Of a stretch of DNA of 64,000 nt, positions 10,630 through 22,686 are shown one piece after another. The notes under the pieces are model-generated. The model saw only the letters and a program-made list of their open reading frames with translations. It was not told where the DNA came from and did not search any database. Source of the DNA: Combretum micranthum. Its lineage: Eukaryota > Streptophyta > Magnoliopsida > Myrtales > Combretaceae. Each line of letters starts with the position of its first letter. Position 1 is the first letter of the stretch. The translations under genes and the position numbers were made by a program. Where the stretch lies: contig JAMXBD010001580.1 in NCBI GenBank assembly GCA_024138025.1, forward strand, positions 186,001 to 250,000, in the 5' to 3' direction.

Positions 10630-11759
10630 GTAAGTAATCTTAAATTATTTAGTTACAAATTACATAGGATAATGGATTATTCTCTGAAAAAAAAAAAAAA
10701 ATGGGAAACATAGATACACAGCCTGTGTAGTGCCAGCGTAGACCTGTACGCTGGCTGCGTAAAAAATACGCTGCCTGCCTTTCTGTCTTGGAAATTGAAA
10801 GTTGAATTGACAACACCGCCTTCAACGCTGCCGGCGTAGTCGACAAATTTTGCCGGCGTAGGACCTGCAACTCGAAATTTAACAGGTTTTGTCTGCAATT
10901 TTTTCTCACTTTTTCACCTACTCCCATTTCTATTGTTTCTCCCCAACTCCTATCGGTGTGTATTGCTATTCCCCATCGCTTGGATTATTCGACACCATCA
11001 AGTAAGATCTTCATCCAACTAATTTTCTTTTTCTTGTTAATCTATCCAATATTCATAAATGTTATAGTGGTTCGGATTGGGTGGAGGAATTTGTGTGTTT
11101 GATGGTTGAAGTGTGATGAGCCGTGAATGAAGGGTAGTGTGGATGTCCGAATTTGTGGTTGATTTTGGGAATATATTTGAGATATTTTGATGACTGTTTA
11201 GCATTGAATTTCATTAGATTACATATTTAGCATGTTTTGATCATTATTGATGAACTAGGGTTTATATTAATGTGTTTATGATTGAGTAACCCGAATTTGG
11301 GGCTTTTTAGTGTAAATGCAAAATTTGCTTAATTCAAGTGTTCATGATGATCAATTGCAACTAAGTACTTAATTTAGATAATGTATTCGTGTGTGTCCAT
11401 AGTTGTTCATACTTTGTTCCATCATTTGGATGCTGCGGTTATATTAGTGGTAATGATAAAATTGTTTTGTTGCTTTGTTGCTTTGCTAAACAGTGACTTT
11501 AGGATCAATTTGTAACCAACGTTTCTTTCCACACAGCCTGCCTTGCACTATTCCATTTGCCAGTGTTGGTTGAGTTGATGACTATTTGATAATTTGAATT
11601 GTTAAGCTTGTGGTCTGATTTGCAAGATATAACTTGATCAAGCCAAATGTTCAGCGATTAATTTGTTTAAGCTTCATTACCACAGGGCTTCATATATTTT
11701 TTTTGGATTGGTGCTGTCATATTAATCTGTTTAAGCTTCCCTATTTTAATTATTTGCAG
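10630..11759 (+). other. Candidate intron ahead of E1 downstream ORF
   Basis: CAAG|GTAAGT at 10626-10635 is a full match to the plant 5' splice consensus, and TATTTGCAG|C at 11751-11760 is a good 3' splice site two bases before the ATG at 11762. A second weaker donor (TCAA|GTAAGA) lies at 11002. A further pyrimidine-rich acceptor (TTTTCAG) ends at 10574. Splicing would bring the downstream ATG near the 5' end of a subgenomic transcript. Spliced transcripts for a 3' ORF are known for the Athila-like barley element Bagy-2. Not proven here. Confidence 0.4.
10721..10870 (+). promoter_or_regulatory. Second GCCGGCG/GCCAGCGTA motif array, outside the LTR
   Basis: Between pol and the downstream ORF the U3-type motifs recur: TGCCAGCGTAG (10731), TACGCTGGCTGCG (about 10748), TACGCTGCCTGCC, CGCTGCCGGCGTAG (about 10826) and TGCCGGCGTAGG (about 10851). 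Motif orientation alternates as in the LTR. It lies within the candidate intron, about 0.9 kb ahead of the ORF. Confidence 0.5.
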
Positions 11760-11761
11760 CT

Positions 11762-12959
11762 ATGGCCCCCAAACAAAAGAGACCACGAACTACTGAATCA
11801 TCAAGTGCACAAGCCCGAAATGTTTTATCTAGCCAGCAATACGCTAAAGACAACAAAAGACGATTAATGAAGATGGATTTCATCAATTCTCAATATATGG
11901 ATTGGGAGTTGTTGGATGACTATGGGATTAGAAGTCAAGTTGTTGAATTGATTCGGGATCCGGCTTGGCTGAGGCTGTTTGAATGGAGAGAACCTGCATA
12001 TAAGAATCTCACACTTGAAGTTCTTTCCACTTTGAAGTGGAATCTGAAGGGGCAAGATCAAAGTTTATATTCCAAGCTTATGGAGAGGTACATGAGATTA
12101 GATTGAAATCTATGGGACGAGTGTTGGGTTTGTATGAAAGTGAGGAAGATAATTTGCAGCTGACAAATTCTTGGCCTAAAGGAGCAGATGAAATGACTCA
12201 AGAGGCATATTGGTTGAAATTGATAGCTCCTCTGACAGAACCTTTTGTGCCTTCCAAGTCAGTGGCATCCATTTTTTCTAGAGTGGAATACAAGGTCATC
12301 CACCATATCATTGCCCACACTGTGAGCTGTAAGAAGACAAGTCACAGTAAAGTGACTACGTTTGACATGTTTTACCTCTTCAGCATCATTGACAATCACA
12401 GAATTGATCTTGGAGTAGAAGTGGCAAATTTTATCTTTAGACAAACTGATGACACAAGAACTAAGTTCTTGTGCTGTGGAGGATATATAACCAAGCTACT
12501 AAAGGGAATGCAAATTTTCCGAGAACCTGAAGGGGATGTGGAGATCCCGAGCAAAAGAATTACATCTGCTCCTTTCAGGGGATTTGGTTTGTTCAAAGTT
12601 CAAAGAAATGTGCCACCACCAGTGATTGAGGAGCAGGATTATCAGACATCTTCCCTGGAGATATTCCTATTGAGCTACCACCTTCATCATCAGCTCCGCC
12701 TCCTCTAGTTTCTTCTTCAGCTCCTTCTGGATCAGATTGGGATAGGGTGGTTACTACCCTAGATAGATTGGAGCAAGGACATGACCAGATTTTAACAATC
12801 CTTAAGCAAGAAAAAAGGAAGAACAAGGGATTTAGAAAGCAGATGTTTCAAGCGATCAAGGATATGTTTTGTTGTATCAATTCTGAAAAAGGGTCGCAAT
12901 TGCATTATGAGACATCCACTGATGATGATAGCAGCTCCAGCACGGAGGCAGAGAGCTAG
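11762..12959 (+). pseudogene. E1 downstream ORF, resembles the ATHILA ORF-1-type family
   Basis: A protein of about 399 codons broken by frameshifts near 12050 and 12640. The start is the ATG at 11762 (MAPKQKRPRTTESSS), directly after a splice acceptor. The N-terminus is basic; the middle has WLRLFEWREPAYKNLTLEVL and a VHEIRLKSMGRVLGLYE segment, which recall the ATHILA ORF-1-type family of plant retrotransposons (assigned from memory of the family). A coiled-coil-like stretch (VVTTLDRLEQGHDQILTIL) follows and an acidic Ser-rich tail (TDDDSSSSTEAES) ends it. I see no signal peptide or membrane segment, so an envelope-like role is not supported. Function unknown. Confidence 0.6.
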
Positions 12960-14333
12960 AGTCCCTGCTAGCTCCAATGGATTTTGACTTGTTTTGTTTT
13001 TGCTATGATCTGTAGATAATTAGAAATTAACTTCTTATTTTTCTTTATCTTTTTTATTTGTTTTGTAGTTATCACAGGGCAGCATCTTGCAGCTACACCC
13101 TATCATTTTGGTATCATTCACGCTTTAATTCAGGGAAGTCATTAGTTTCATTTTTCTTCCTTTCTCTGTTTGTTTTATTTAGTACAGTGAGGTCACTGTA
13201 TATCTTAAGTGTGGGGGAAGGATAGTATTGAAACTCAACATGGGTTGATGGCTGGTGAAATATGAGTTATATTCATGATGCTTGTACCCACACTAATTGT
13301 TCTTGATTTAGTACATAAAATATATATATATATATATAAGAATCTTGAGATTTGTTTCAAAATATGTGGATAGTATCTGAATTGAATGGAAATAACTTGC
13401 TAAAGATCTTACTCATTAACTTTTGTAAATGGATTACTTTGTCAATATTGAGAAGTTGAATCTCTAAGAAGCAAACTTACTTTGTTTTTAGCTTTAAAAT
13501 TTGAAGATTGAGAGTAAGTCAAGTCCTTTTGAGAAAAATAACTAGGTTTACTTCTAGGAATAGTTAGTTATTATATAATCACTGGATTTTTCTATTAAGA
13601 AGTCAATTAACAATTAATGAAAGAAGTAAAAGAAATTCGTTCCTTAGTGATTCCCTATAAAAAAGTCTTAGTATTGAATTGCAAAAGAAACAAGCATAGC
13701 CACTACTCCGCTAACTCAACATGAGTTATGAGTATCCAAACTTGAATGTTAGAGTGAGGAAGAGTTCTTAGGGGTATCTTAAAACCTGGTCACTTGGGTG
13801 ATGAGCCCGGGATGTGCCGACTCAATGAACTCACTATAACGATAAGGGAAGGAATGGGCAAAAGTTCAAAAAAATAAAAGATGGAGACAAAAACCTCCCA
13901 AGTTCAAAGGAATTGCTTGTATGAAAAGAAAGGCAAAAAGAAATGCAAAAATTCAATAAAAATAAGACTTGTAATAAAAGGGGAGAAAATCTAGGGATTG
14001 AATAGATACTATATGCTTTCATTCTTTGTCACTTTGATTATATGAATGCTAAAAATCCATTGAAGTTTAAATAGATATTTTTCCTTAGTGGAATTGTGCT
14101 TACTTTTGGATTAGATAGTTTTATTGTTAAAAGTGAAGATTAAAGTTTGATTTTTCCAGATTAACTTTTGAATCTTGATTTTAGTAATCCAATTACAAGC
14201 TTACAAGTTGATTTGAGCAGTAGGCCATTATAATTGCAAGTCCCAAATTGAGAAGATGCTTGAAGAAATTAGTGAAATTGATACAATCTATGACGGATTC
14301 TTATAAAATTTGCTTGAGGACAAGCAACAATTC
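12960..14333 (+). other. E1 3' non-coding region
   Basis: No ORF is supported. It holds an interrupted palindrome TACAGTGA-GG-TCACTGTA (13183-13200), an internal polypurine-like site (13205-13221), a (TA)n run (about 13320-13338) and a stretch (13690-13850) that is conserved in inverted orientation in E5 (48850-48936 and 52334-52400), including CCTGGTCACTTGGGTGATGA. Confidence 0.6.
13205..13221 (+). promoter_or_regulatory. Internal polypurine-tract-like site of E1
   Basis: TTAAGTGTGGGGGAAGG nearly repeats the LTR-adjacent tract (AAGTGTGGGGGAATT, 14334-14348) 1.1 kb earlier. It is conserved in E5 and E0. It could prime extra plus-strand synthesis, as central tracts do in some retroelements; this is inference. 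Confidence 0.4.
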
Positions 14334-14348
14334 AAGTGTGGGGGAATT
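14334..14348 (+). other. E1 polypurine tract
   Basis: AAGTGTGGGGGAATT lies immediately before the 3' LTR start (TGATGAAC at 14349), the expected place of the plus-strand primer. Confidence 0.8.
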
Positions 14349-15748
14349 TGATGAACTCATATTTTACATACATTTTGTGGATAAAATTTATACAGATATG
14401 ATAGAAATCAAGTGGAATGTATATTCATAAGTATAATTTCTTGTGAAATCAGGTTAAAAAGAAGTAATGAGCAAATTCCAAAACCATTGATTGAAGATCA
14501 ACACGTACGCCGGCTCAACAGCATCCAACGCCGCCGGCGTAGAGGCTGTGTAGAATGACCACAGAAGACAATTTCTTAACGCAGTCATCAACACAGCCAG
14601 GGTAGAAGACAATGTGAAGCAAGCGTATGGAATAAAGAGATACGCCGGCAAATTCTGAATCAACGCCCGGCGTTACGCCTGTGTACTTTGTCCACAGAAT
14701 GCAAATCCTTAACGCAGGCTCAAACACAGCCAGTGTAGGGTTTGATGAAGCAATCCACGCCGGCCTTCTGGGATTCAACGCTGCCAGCGTAGGTCCCTGC
14801 GTATAATCCTATAAGTAATTCTCAATGAAGATCTACGCAGGCCAGATTTGAAGGAACACTGGCTGTGTTCATCAAGCGTAAGTTGAAGAGGCACTTTTCA
14901 TACAACGAACGCCGGCAAGATCTACATTTACGCTGGCGGCGTACATTTTGTAACTGCCGGCGTACAGCTATGTCAGTCTGTATTCCTCTTGCGAATTTGC
15001 TCTATTTAAGAGTGTTTTTAGAGAGAAAAAAGAGAGAAGTAAGACACAAAAATACTCAGAAAAATTAGGAAACAAAATGTTTTGTTTGTTTTTCTTTTAG
15101 GGCACTAAGACCCTAATGTTCTAGCAATTTAGAGTGGATTAGGGTTTAGCTACAATCAAGCGTTGCCTACAATTGTGGGATTTTGGATTTGGAAATTCCC
15201 GTTTCTGAAAAGGAACCATATTAAGGTGTTTTCAATCTCTATTCTTTTATGTTTATGCTTGATTGTATATTGAGAGGCATGTTTTCATTGTCAATTATGA
15301 ATATGTATGAATGGATTTGATGATTTGATGCATGAATTGAATTGATATTGGTGTTGATTATTTGGGAATTTGATTATCTTTGTTTGTAATCTGTTTAGTT
15401 TATGCCTGATCAACATAGATTAGATAGAAAGGATTAAAGATACCTGAGAAGGATTCAATGATCCGCACAAGCAAAACTTAGGTTTTTGAATATGATTTGT
15501 CATAGAGATATGTAAATCTGTGATAGAACTTGAGAATTCATTAATCTTTATGCGGTTAGGGTTAAAATTTGGGTCACTTAACGGTGCTTGTTTTGTATTC
15601 TTAACTAGGATAGTAATTTTGGTGAGAGCAAAATGCTATTAACCTGAAATCATAGATAACTTATCTTAATAGGATAGTTTATGCTATGAAAGATTTTGTA
15701 ACATCAAGAGGTGAGCAATTCTTAGATGAATTTGATCAAATCCCAAGT
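14349..15748 (+). repeat. E1 3' LTR, truncated at 15748
   Basis: 1400 bp match the 5' LTR up to ...TCAAATCCCAAGT; the remaining 350-odd bases are missing because E2 starts at 15749. The cut corresponds to about 4433 in the 5' LTR. The missing part does not reappear on the far side of E2. Confidence 0.85.
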
Positions 15749-18700
15749 TGTCACGCCCCGAAGGGTACCCTAAACGTGGCAGTCCGCCGTACACAATATT
15801 AAAGCCTAAGAATGACCACCTCAGTCACGCGAAGGCTTCCATACTGTACAAGGCGTCTAACACATAAAGGAGACACATCGGAATGATACGTTTTATGTTG
15901 ATACAATTGAGTAACAATGTAAAGGAAATACAAATTTACTATACTTCAGATACAAATCACTATACTTCAAAATACAATCATTCAACTTCGATTACATTCA
16001 TCCATAGACTTCCCTACATAACTATTACAAGACAAATCATAAAACTAGCTGATAACTTCAAACATTCGTATTCTTTGCCGAAATCCCGGAGTCATACCCG
16101 GCTCCATCCAATTCAGTCCCCACTTTGCATTCTTGAGATAACCTGTTCATTTAAACAACTATAGGGGTATAAGCTACACTAGCTTAGTGAGAATTCCCTT
16201 AATTCCGTACCATAACAAACAAGTATTAGTCAATCATATGCTATGCATGAACAAACACGTGAGCAAGCAATTATGCATGGGTATCCGGAACCCACACACA
16301 GAACGGATTTACGCCCTCCGTATCTTGGGTTAGGAATGGTATTGGGTCTACACGACCGCATCTAGTCCCCAAGCCCTCGGCTCTTAGCACTCGACTCGGC
16401 TAGGCTCATCCAAGAATGCATCCACATGCGCCTTAGTACCCTGAATGAGCTCTGGCACCGGGTTCGTTATCCAAACGAGTCATCCACGGACCATACCGAT
16501 CAACCTGCGTAGGAGTAGCATGCTACCAAATGCAATATGTCCAATGCGATGCATGACCAATTTAATTTTTGCTTGGGTCACAAATATTTATACATTCCTT
16601 AGAATGACCAACCAATATCACACATATAATAGAAATAATATGAACGGTGCAGTTATTCAATCAAATCGTGGTTTCGATATGCTTTAGTATTCTTTGGCAT
16701 ACATTCATCGCAGTCTCATCATATCTCCCATCCCCATTCATATCAATTTTTATCTTGTTCCTATAATTCTAATGCAACTAACTACAAGCACAATCAAGGT
16801 AACAAAACAAGGAGAAAACTCACTCGGCCATTGGATCACCGGTCTTCTAGTAATAATAATCCGGTGGTAGGGAATCGTCAATCTCGGGATCTCCTAAAAA
16901 GGAAGAAATACTCTAATAAGTATTTCATCACTTAACTAATCCAAACTATCTCATTCAAACTATCAAATTCGCAATTCGCGTCCTAAGCGGAAATTCCAAC
17001 TTAAAACGGCATAACTTGGTCATTTTAACTCGGAATCTCACAAATTATATATCGATTTCTATCTACTTCGAAAGATCTATCTATTTCTAATATTATTTTC
17101 AAGTTTTGAAAACTTTGAAGCTTCGAAACGGTCTGATCAGATTAGGGCAGCAACAATTTCGATTTCCGAAAATAGCTTTGTAAATGTTTGTAATATTCCT
17201 ACTATATAACTTAACTATACATGCAATATGAGTGATTTCCTAACATGAATGACATGAGATGAGCCTATTGCATGCATGATCTTGATGATTTTACTAAAAG
17301 GAATTTTATAACTTTTTATTTTGCAAGACCATAATGACAACTTACTTATGAAAAATCTAGTTTTCTAACTTTCATCATTTCCATTTGTTTTGGATTTATT
17401 ACTTAAGAAAATATAATTATTTTTGTTAAAATTGAGTCTTCATCATATATATTACTTATGACCTTTATTTCTACATAAAAAAATTTCCATTTTACACTTT
17501 GTAAACATGTTTTCAAGTGGGGTTGATTCCAAAATCCGAATTTGGTAAAAATTGTTTTTTTTTTTTTTGAGTGATTCCTTTAGGAAAAACTTGTTTAAAG
17601 CATTAAAATTTAAGGCTTTACTATATCAATGGTCTAAGGACTTCATTTAACACATAAAACTTGCAATTTGAGCTCAAATACTAAGTGATTACTTATGCAT
17701 CATCTCAAATTACGAATTTTGACAATTGATCACTAACCAATAATTTTTCATTTTAATTCCATTACTTGTTTAACTCCTTACTCATGCCTAAACTCATTTT
17801 AACTTGTAAAAATCATTGCTTAATGATATCTATTACCTATATACTTCATTTTTCACATAAAACATGAGTTTTGGAATTGATACATGGGTTCTAAAAATTG
17901 GTCTTGGTTGGAATCCGAATTTACAAAATTCATTTTTGGTTATATCTTTTGATAAAATCTATCTAAGCTCATGAAAATCCATTCCTTACATATCCTATCC
18001 TAAGAGCCTTTCATTTCTTAAATAAAAACTTCATTTTTGAGTTGGTAAACATGTTTTTAAAATAGGCCTTGGCCAAAATCCGAAAATAGGATTTTTGTTT
18101 TGAAAATAACTTTTGAAAATCACATTAGATTCTTGTAAAAAGAAGTCTTGATGATATACATATTAAGCCTTCATTTTCTTAAGTAAAAATTACATTTGAC
18201 ACTTGGAAAGTGGTTTTTAAATATTGGTCTTGCCAAAATACGAATTTCATAATTTTGTTTGAGTTCATAACTAAGATCTATACTTAATATGAACATAAAC
18301 ATAAACAAATGCATGGTAATAAGCTATAAACATCATGGATCTAAACTTTACTTATCAAAATCTTTCATTTATGGTATCTATACCCTAAGCCCTTCATTTT
18401 AAATGAAAAATACACATTTTGAAGTTGAAAAACCACTTTTCTAAATATGGTTCCATTTTCATCCGAATTTCCAAAAATGGTTTTTGTTGAAAATAAAATA
18501 GATCTTGAGTTTCTTAACACATTCCTACTATCTCTCATGCTATTACAAGTTGCTTATGAACATAAAACAAAAGTCTAATGCATTCATGAACTCCAAAACT
18601 CTAGATCTAGTTTTCTAAACTAGTTTCAAATGCATGAATCACTATGTGGATGATAGATCTATGCATGAATCATAAGAAATAACAAAAATAACAACTTAAA

Positions 18701-20607
18701 TGACAAGATCTATGGCATAAACAAAAATCAAAGCTACAACAATTTAGATCTACAAAATATATCAACTTTAAACAAGAAAATAATTGCAATACAAGATAAT
18801 AAAAGTGGAGAAGAGAAAGATTTCATTTTTGGCATCATCATCCTAAGCTTTTAAGCTTATGGAAGGTCATTTGATGCATGAAACCTTCATTACACTTTAC
18901 CTATATCACCTATGGAGCTTTAGGAAGAAGATTGGCTTAGAAATCTTTAAAAATGAAGTGTGGAAGCCATGAAAGAAGAAGGGGGCAGCTTGTTTTTCCT
19001 AGAAGAACAAGAGGAAATGAAGAAGAAAGAGAGGAAAAATGAGAGAGAAAGACTAAAGAAGGAAAGAGGGAAAGTGAGTAAATGAAGGAGAGAGAGAAAG
19101 TGAGTGTATTAATTGAGTAAAAGAGAAAAAAAATAAACAAGGCAGCCAAAGGGAGGGGGCTGCTGCACGTGAAAAGAGAGGGAGGAGAGAGAGGGTTTGA
19201 TGAAATTTGACTTGAATTGAATTGTGTAATAAATGTATAATGTAACTTTCTTAAGAAGGAGTGGAAAAAAATTAATTTGGTCAAAATGGAGTAAAGAAGG
19301 ACAATGGCAGCCATCAAAGAGTCAAAAATCTGCCATGAAATAGATATAATGAAGTGTAAAAAGATTGAAGAGAAAAGAAGTGATATGTGTAAGGTGTACT
19401 TGAAAAGATGGGTTGTAAGAGTACTTTCTTAATAAATAAACAAAATAAAATAAAATTAGAAAAATTATTCAAATAATTGTAGCAGATTTTTCATAATTAA
19501 AATTAAATAATTATTTGAATTATTTAGTATTTTAACAAATATGTTAGGTATGATCAAAATACGCGAATATGGCTATAAATATATTTTTTATAACCCGAAA
19601 AATTCTAAAAAATTATTTTATGAAAATAACAATATTTTTGAAATATTTTCCAATTATCTAAATTAATTTATTTTTATTTTTAGTATCGGATCTTAAACAG
19701 AATCTGATCCCGTAAAGACCCGAAATGAATTAAATTTTAGAAAAAACAAAATTTTCTAACATATAAATATTTATCTAAAAATATAAGGCTTTATAAAATA
19801 TAAAATTTTGTAATGAAATAAAAATGAATAGTGCAAAAGACTAATCAATTACCGGTAATAATGGAAATACGATAAAAAGGTTATAACTGTAACTTTTATA
19901 ACCCGAAAAATATAATATGATATATTTAAAATCTTATGAAATTACGAGTCTAACGGTACTATTGGTATATTTTTGATAACTCGAGCCCCGGGACACGCTT
20001 TCGAGTCTGTATCGAACGGTTCGAAATAGGTCAAAAATTACCAATCTGATATTTTTAAACAAACTCATATTACTATGAGCTATTCTACATATCTTAACGC
20101 TACATCTCGCCTCTAGGGAGGGCGCTAGATTGTCGGACTTATACTATTGTTATTCCGTTAGGGTTTCCGGGCGATTTTCCGTTTTAGACCCTTTGCCAAT
20201 TGGAAATTGATATTTATGTTTATACAACATATTTTAATTTGAGAAATTCATTTTAAATTTTATTTTTTGAAGTAACATCTTAATGTTTTTGGAATTCTTG
20301 AAATTGAGTTATATTTCGAAAGTCAATCGATATTTGCTTTTTAATAATTTGTTTTTGAGCTTTCTACTTACCCGTTTGTATAAGTCGGAGTTAATATGGA
20401 ATTTTCGTACGTCGTGGTTTTGAATTTGAAGACCACTAGTTCTTATTTATTGATTTAAAAATTTTCATTTTCTCAAGATTAAGAAGTTTCTGAATTCGTT
20501 CGGGAATTAGGACTTATCGAAAATTCGGCTTTAATTTGGAGTGATTTTTAAGGTTTATTTCGAAGTTCATTTTTGAAATTATTTACTGAAATTTTCCGGG
20601 GCTTACA
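15749..20607 (-). repeat. E2 3' LTR (4859 bp)
   Basis: In plus orientation it begins TGTCACGCCCCGAAGGGTAC and ends TTTTCCGGGGCTTACA, the same ends as 24114-28939. The stretch of about 17510-18990 is almost identical to the other LTR (a few one- or two-base indels only), while the flanking parts carry many substitutions and indels. The TC-rich segment on the minus strand near 19000-19200 is probably transcribed leader. Open frames inside are low-complexity and not conserved. Confidence 0.85.
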
Positions 20608-20622
20608 TCCTCCCCACCATTA
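20608..20622 (-). other. E2 polypurine tract
   Basis: The minus strand reads AATGGTGGGGAGGA directly beside the LTR end. It matches the tract of E3 (GGTGGGGAGAT at 29095). Confidence 0.75.
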
Positions 20623-21425
20623 AGGAAGTTTTGTCCGCAAAACTTGTTATGCGTATATCGTTTCTTGAGAAGAGATTGTGAATTTTCAAGTTATATTTTC
20701 TTAGCACCGGATTTGTGCTTCGGTTTGTATTATTTCTAAACTTCGCATGATAGTCATTTTTACGAAATATAGCACATACAAAATAATAAGATTTGGCTTA
20801 GCGATTCCAACCTTCACTTACACGACACTTTTTAGAAAACAACACGGACTTGACTGAGACCATAGACGACTCGACTCGACCGACACCAGACGACTCATGA
20901 CAAACACGACCTTTCATGACTCGATTACTTGACCAACGAAGGTTGTGGATTCGCTTCTACCATTCTTATGTAGCTGTATATACAAATATTGTACTTTGTG
21001 ATTTATATTTCCTTAAACAATATGGTCATCATCGTTTTAAATTCTTATCATCGAAATTATCTTGATGGGATTGAAATCAAGAGATCTTATTGCTTTATTG
21101 TATAATTACTACTTGTGAAGATTTTACGGGGTTTGGTAATTTAGATTTGATTACTGAAATTTTAACTTTTGTGTAACGATCGTCATAGATTTCAGTCTTT
21201 CAAAGTTCTTTATTTACACGAGGTCGTATGAGGGGTATCTTGGAATTTGTTAAATTAGTCGAGTTTTGTTTTTAGTTTCCATCATTGGCTCATTCTAATT
21301 TTTAATGGTCTCGGGCTTTCCTTTTTTTTTTTTTTTTTAGCCATTTAATCCAGGGGTATTTCTAGCAACCTATCTCTTTGATTCTATTGACAAGAAAGAA
21401 TATGCGGTAGTCTAAGGGTATAGCG
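20623..21425 (-). other. E2 region after gag B, no coding signal
   Basis: Where pol would be expected there are about 800 bp without recognisable motifs. The segment near 20855-20930 is rich in CGACTCGAC/GACTC repeats, and a T16-type run lies at 21323-21338. A short alternative frame (21362-21425) may be a shifted tail of gag B. Confidence 0.5.
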
Positions 21426-22686
21426 CTAACCTGATATCGAGTTGCATATTTGATCCTCGCTTCCTCCCATGACAAAGGACTCCAGCTCCTCATCACTAGC
21501 TTCTTCATACACTCCATATGTGTGAGGGTTGTGGACTGGATTTCCGGATGTAGTTGTTCTTGAAGAACCTCGATTCCTTTTTCCTTTGTTGCTTTTGTTC
21601 CTATTACATCTCCTCTTCTTTCTTGGTTGATCCAGCGAAGCAACACGTAAGTTATCCCGTTCAGGGCATGTTTTAGCTAAATGTCCCGTTTTTGAGCAAA
21701 GAAAGCATGCGTTGGTCGTCTTTTTGGGACACTTCTCAACTTTGTGACTGGGGTCCCCACAGAGGTAACACTTGGATTGAAGTCGTGGACACCGTATAGG
21801 GTAATGCTGTCCCTTACATTTCCAACATTGTAGCTTATCCAATATTATGTCTTCTTCCTTGTTTGGGTCATCATCCAAGGGAAGTGTTCTGACATTTTGA
21901 CTCGGGGTCATTGCAACATAGAACTCCATTTCCTTATTACTTCTTTCTTGCCTCCTCTTTTGAGCATTTTCTATTATCCGTGCTTTTCTAGCAATCGATA
22001 ACTCCTGATATCGAATTCTCCAATCGAGTCCGAAGATCTCTTTCAATCCGTTCAGAAACACTTGTCTTTTGAGTTCCTCACTTTGTTTATATGATTCCGG
22101 AGCGTATTGCAACAATCTACTGAACTCGGTTTCATACTGTTCCACACTACGATCCCCTTGTGAGATATTGAGGAAATTTGCACTGTACTGGACTCTTAAG
22201 CTCATGGGGAAATATTTGTCCAAAAACTCATATTTAAACATCTCCCATGTAACTGGAGGCGTCAACTCTCTTTCCTTAGATTCCCACCATACTCGGGCAT
22301 GTAAGCGGAGCATATAGGTTCCATAATTGACTCTCAGACGGTGTGGTATTTCAAAAGCATTAAAGGACCTCTCAATATGTGCCAACCAATCCTCTGCCTC
22401 ATCTGGTTTTCCAAATACTCCGTAAATACTGGTTACACTTTATGAAGCATGGTAAGAGACTTTGGTGGTATTGAGGTGATGGTAGCTCATCTTGCGTCGT
22501 TTCTTGCACTCTTATAGGTGTAGATGTTGAACTGACTTGAGTTTGTTGCATGTAGCTTCTGATCTGACTAGTAGCCGTTCAATCTCTATTGAGGCATTTC
22601 CCTCTTGATTAGGTGGTTCAGGTATCGCTTGGTTCTCGGGTCCTAAAGGAGTCATGACGGGTTCTTCTTGTGGTTGGGTATATCTC
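21426..22686 (-). CDS. gag: E2 gag B: capsid plus triple zinc knuckle
   Basis: Main gag of E2. The long open part runs 22385-21426 (319 codons); homology extends upstream in shifted frames to about 22686 (RYTQPQEEP..., then FGKPDEAEDWLAHIERSF across the last shift near 22390). The capsid shows WEMFKYEFLDKYFPMSLR, SVEQYETEFSRLLQYAPES and LNGLKEIFGLDWRI. Three knuckles follow: CWKCKGQHYPIRC (CX2CX3HX4C), CYLCGDPSHKVEKC and CFLCSKTGHLAKTC (CX2CX4HX4C). A basic tail (KKRRCNRNKSNKGKRNRG) fits RNA binding. The upstream junction TTGTAG|GAGATATACC at 22687/22686 looks like a 3' splice site. No protease follows. Confidence 0.75.

Larger units (their letters stand above)
3047..15748 (+). mobile_element. 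E1: Athila-like Ty3/gypsy retrotransposon, nearly complete
   Basis: The structure is 5' LTR (3047-4802), tRNA-Asp primer site (4807-4823), gag-PR-RT-RNase H-IN (4935-10472), a downstream ORF (11762-12959), polypurine tract (14334-14348) and a 3' LTR cut at 15748 by E2. Gag without zinc knuckle, IN without chromodomain, the tRNA-Asp primer and the extra 3' ORF place it in the Athila lineage. The LTR copies are very similar, so insertion looks recent. All gene breaks are frameshifts. Left flank is E0 LTR; the right target duplication is lost. Confidence 0.85.

Noticed and set aside
16445..16687. 80-codon plus-strand ORF repeated almost unchanged at 24801-25043
   Set aside because: It is antisense within the two E2 LTRs; the likeness is explained by LTR duplication, and the product has no coding character.
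18937..19317. Hydrophobic minus-strand ORF of 126 codons with counterpart at 27246-27659 (137 codons)
   Set aside because: It comes from the TC-rich leader part of the LTR (Leu/Ser/Phe-rich low complexity). Length and frame differ between copies through indels, so a membrane protein is not supported.
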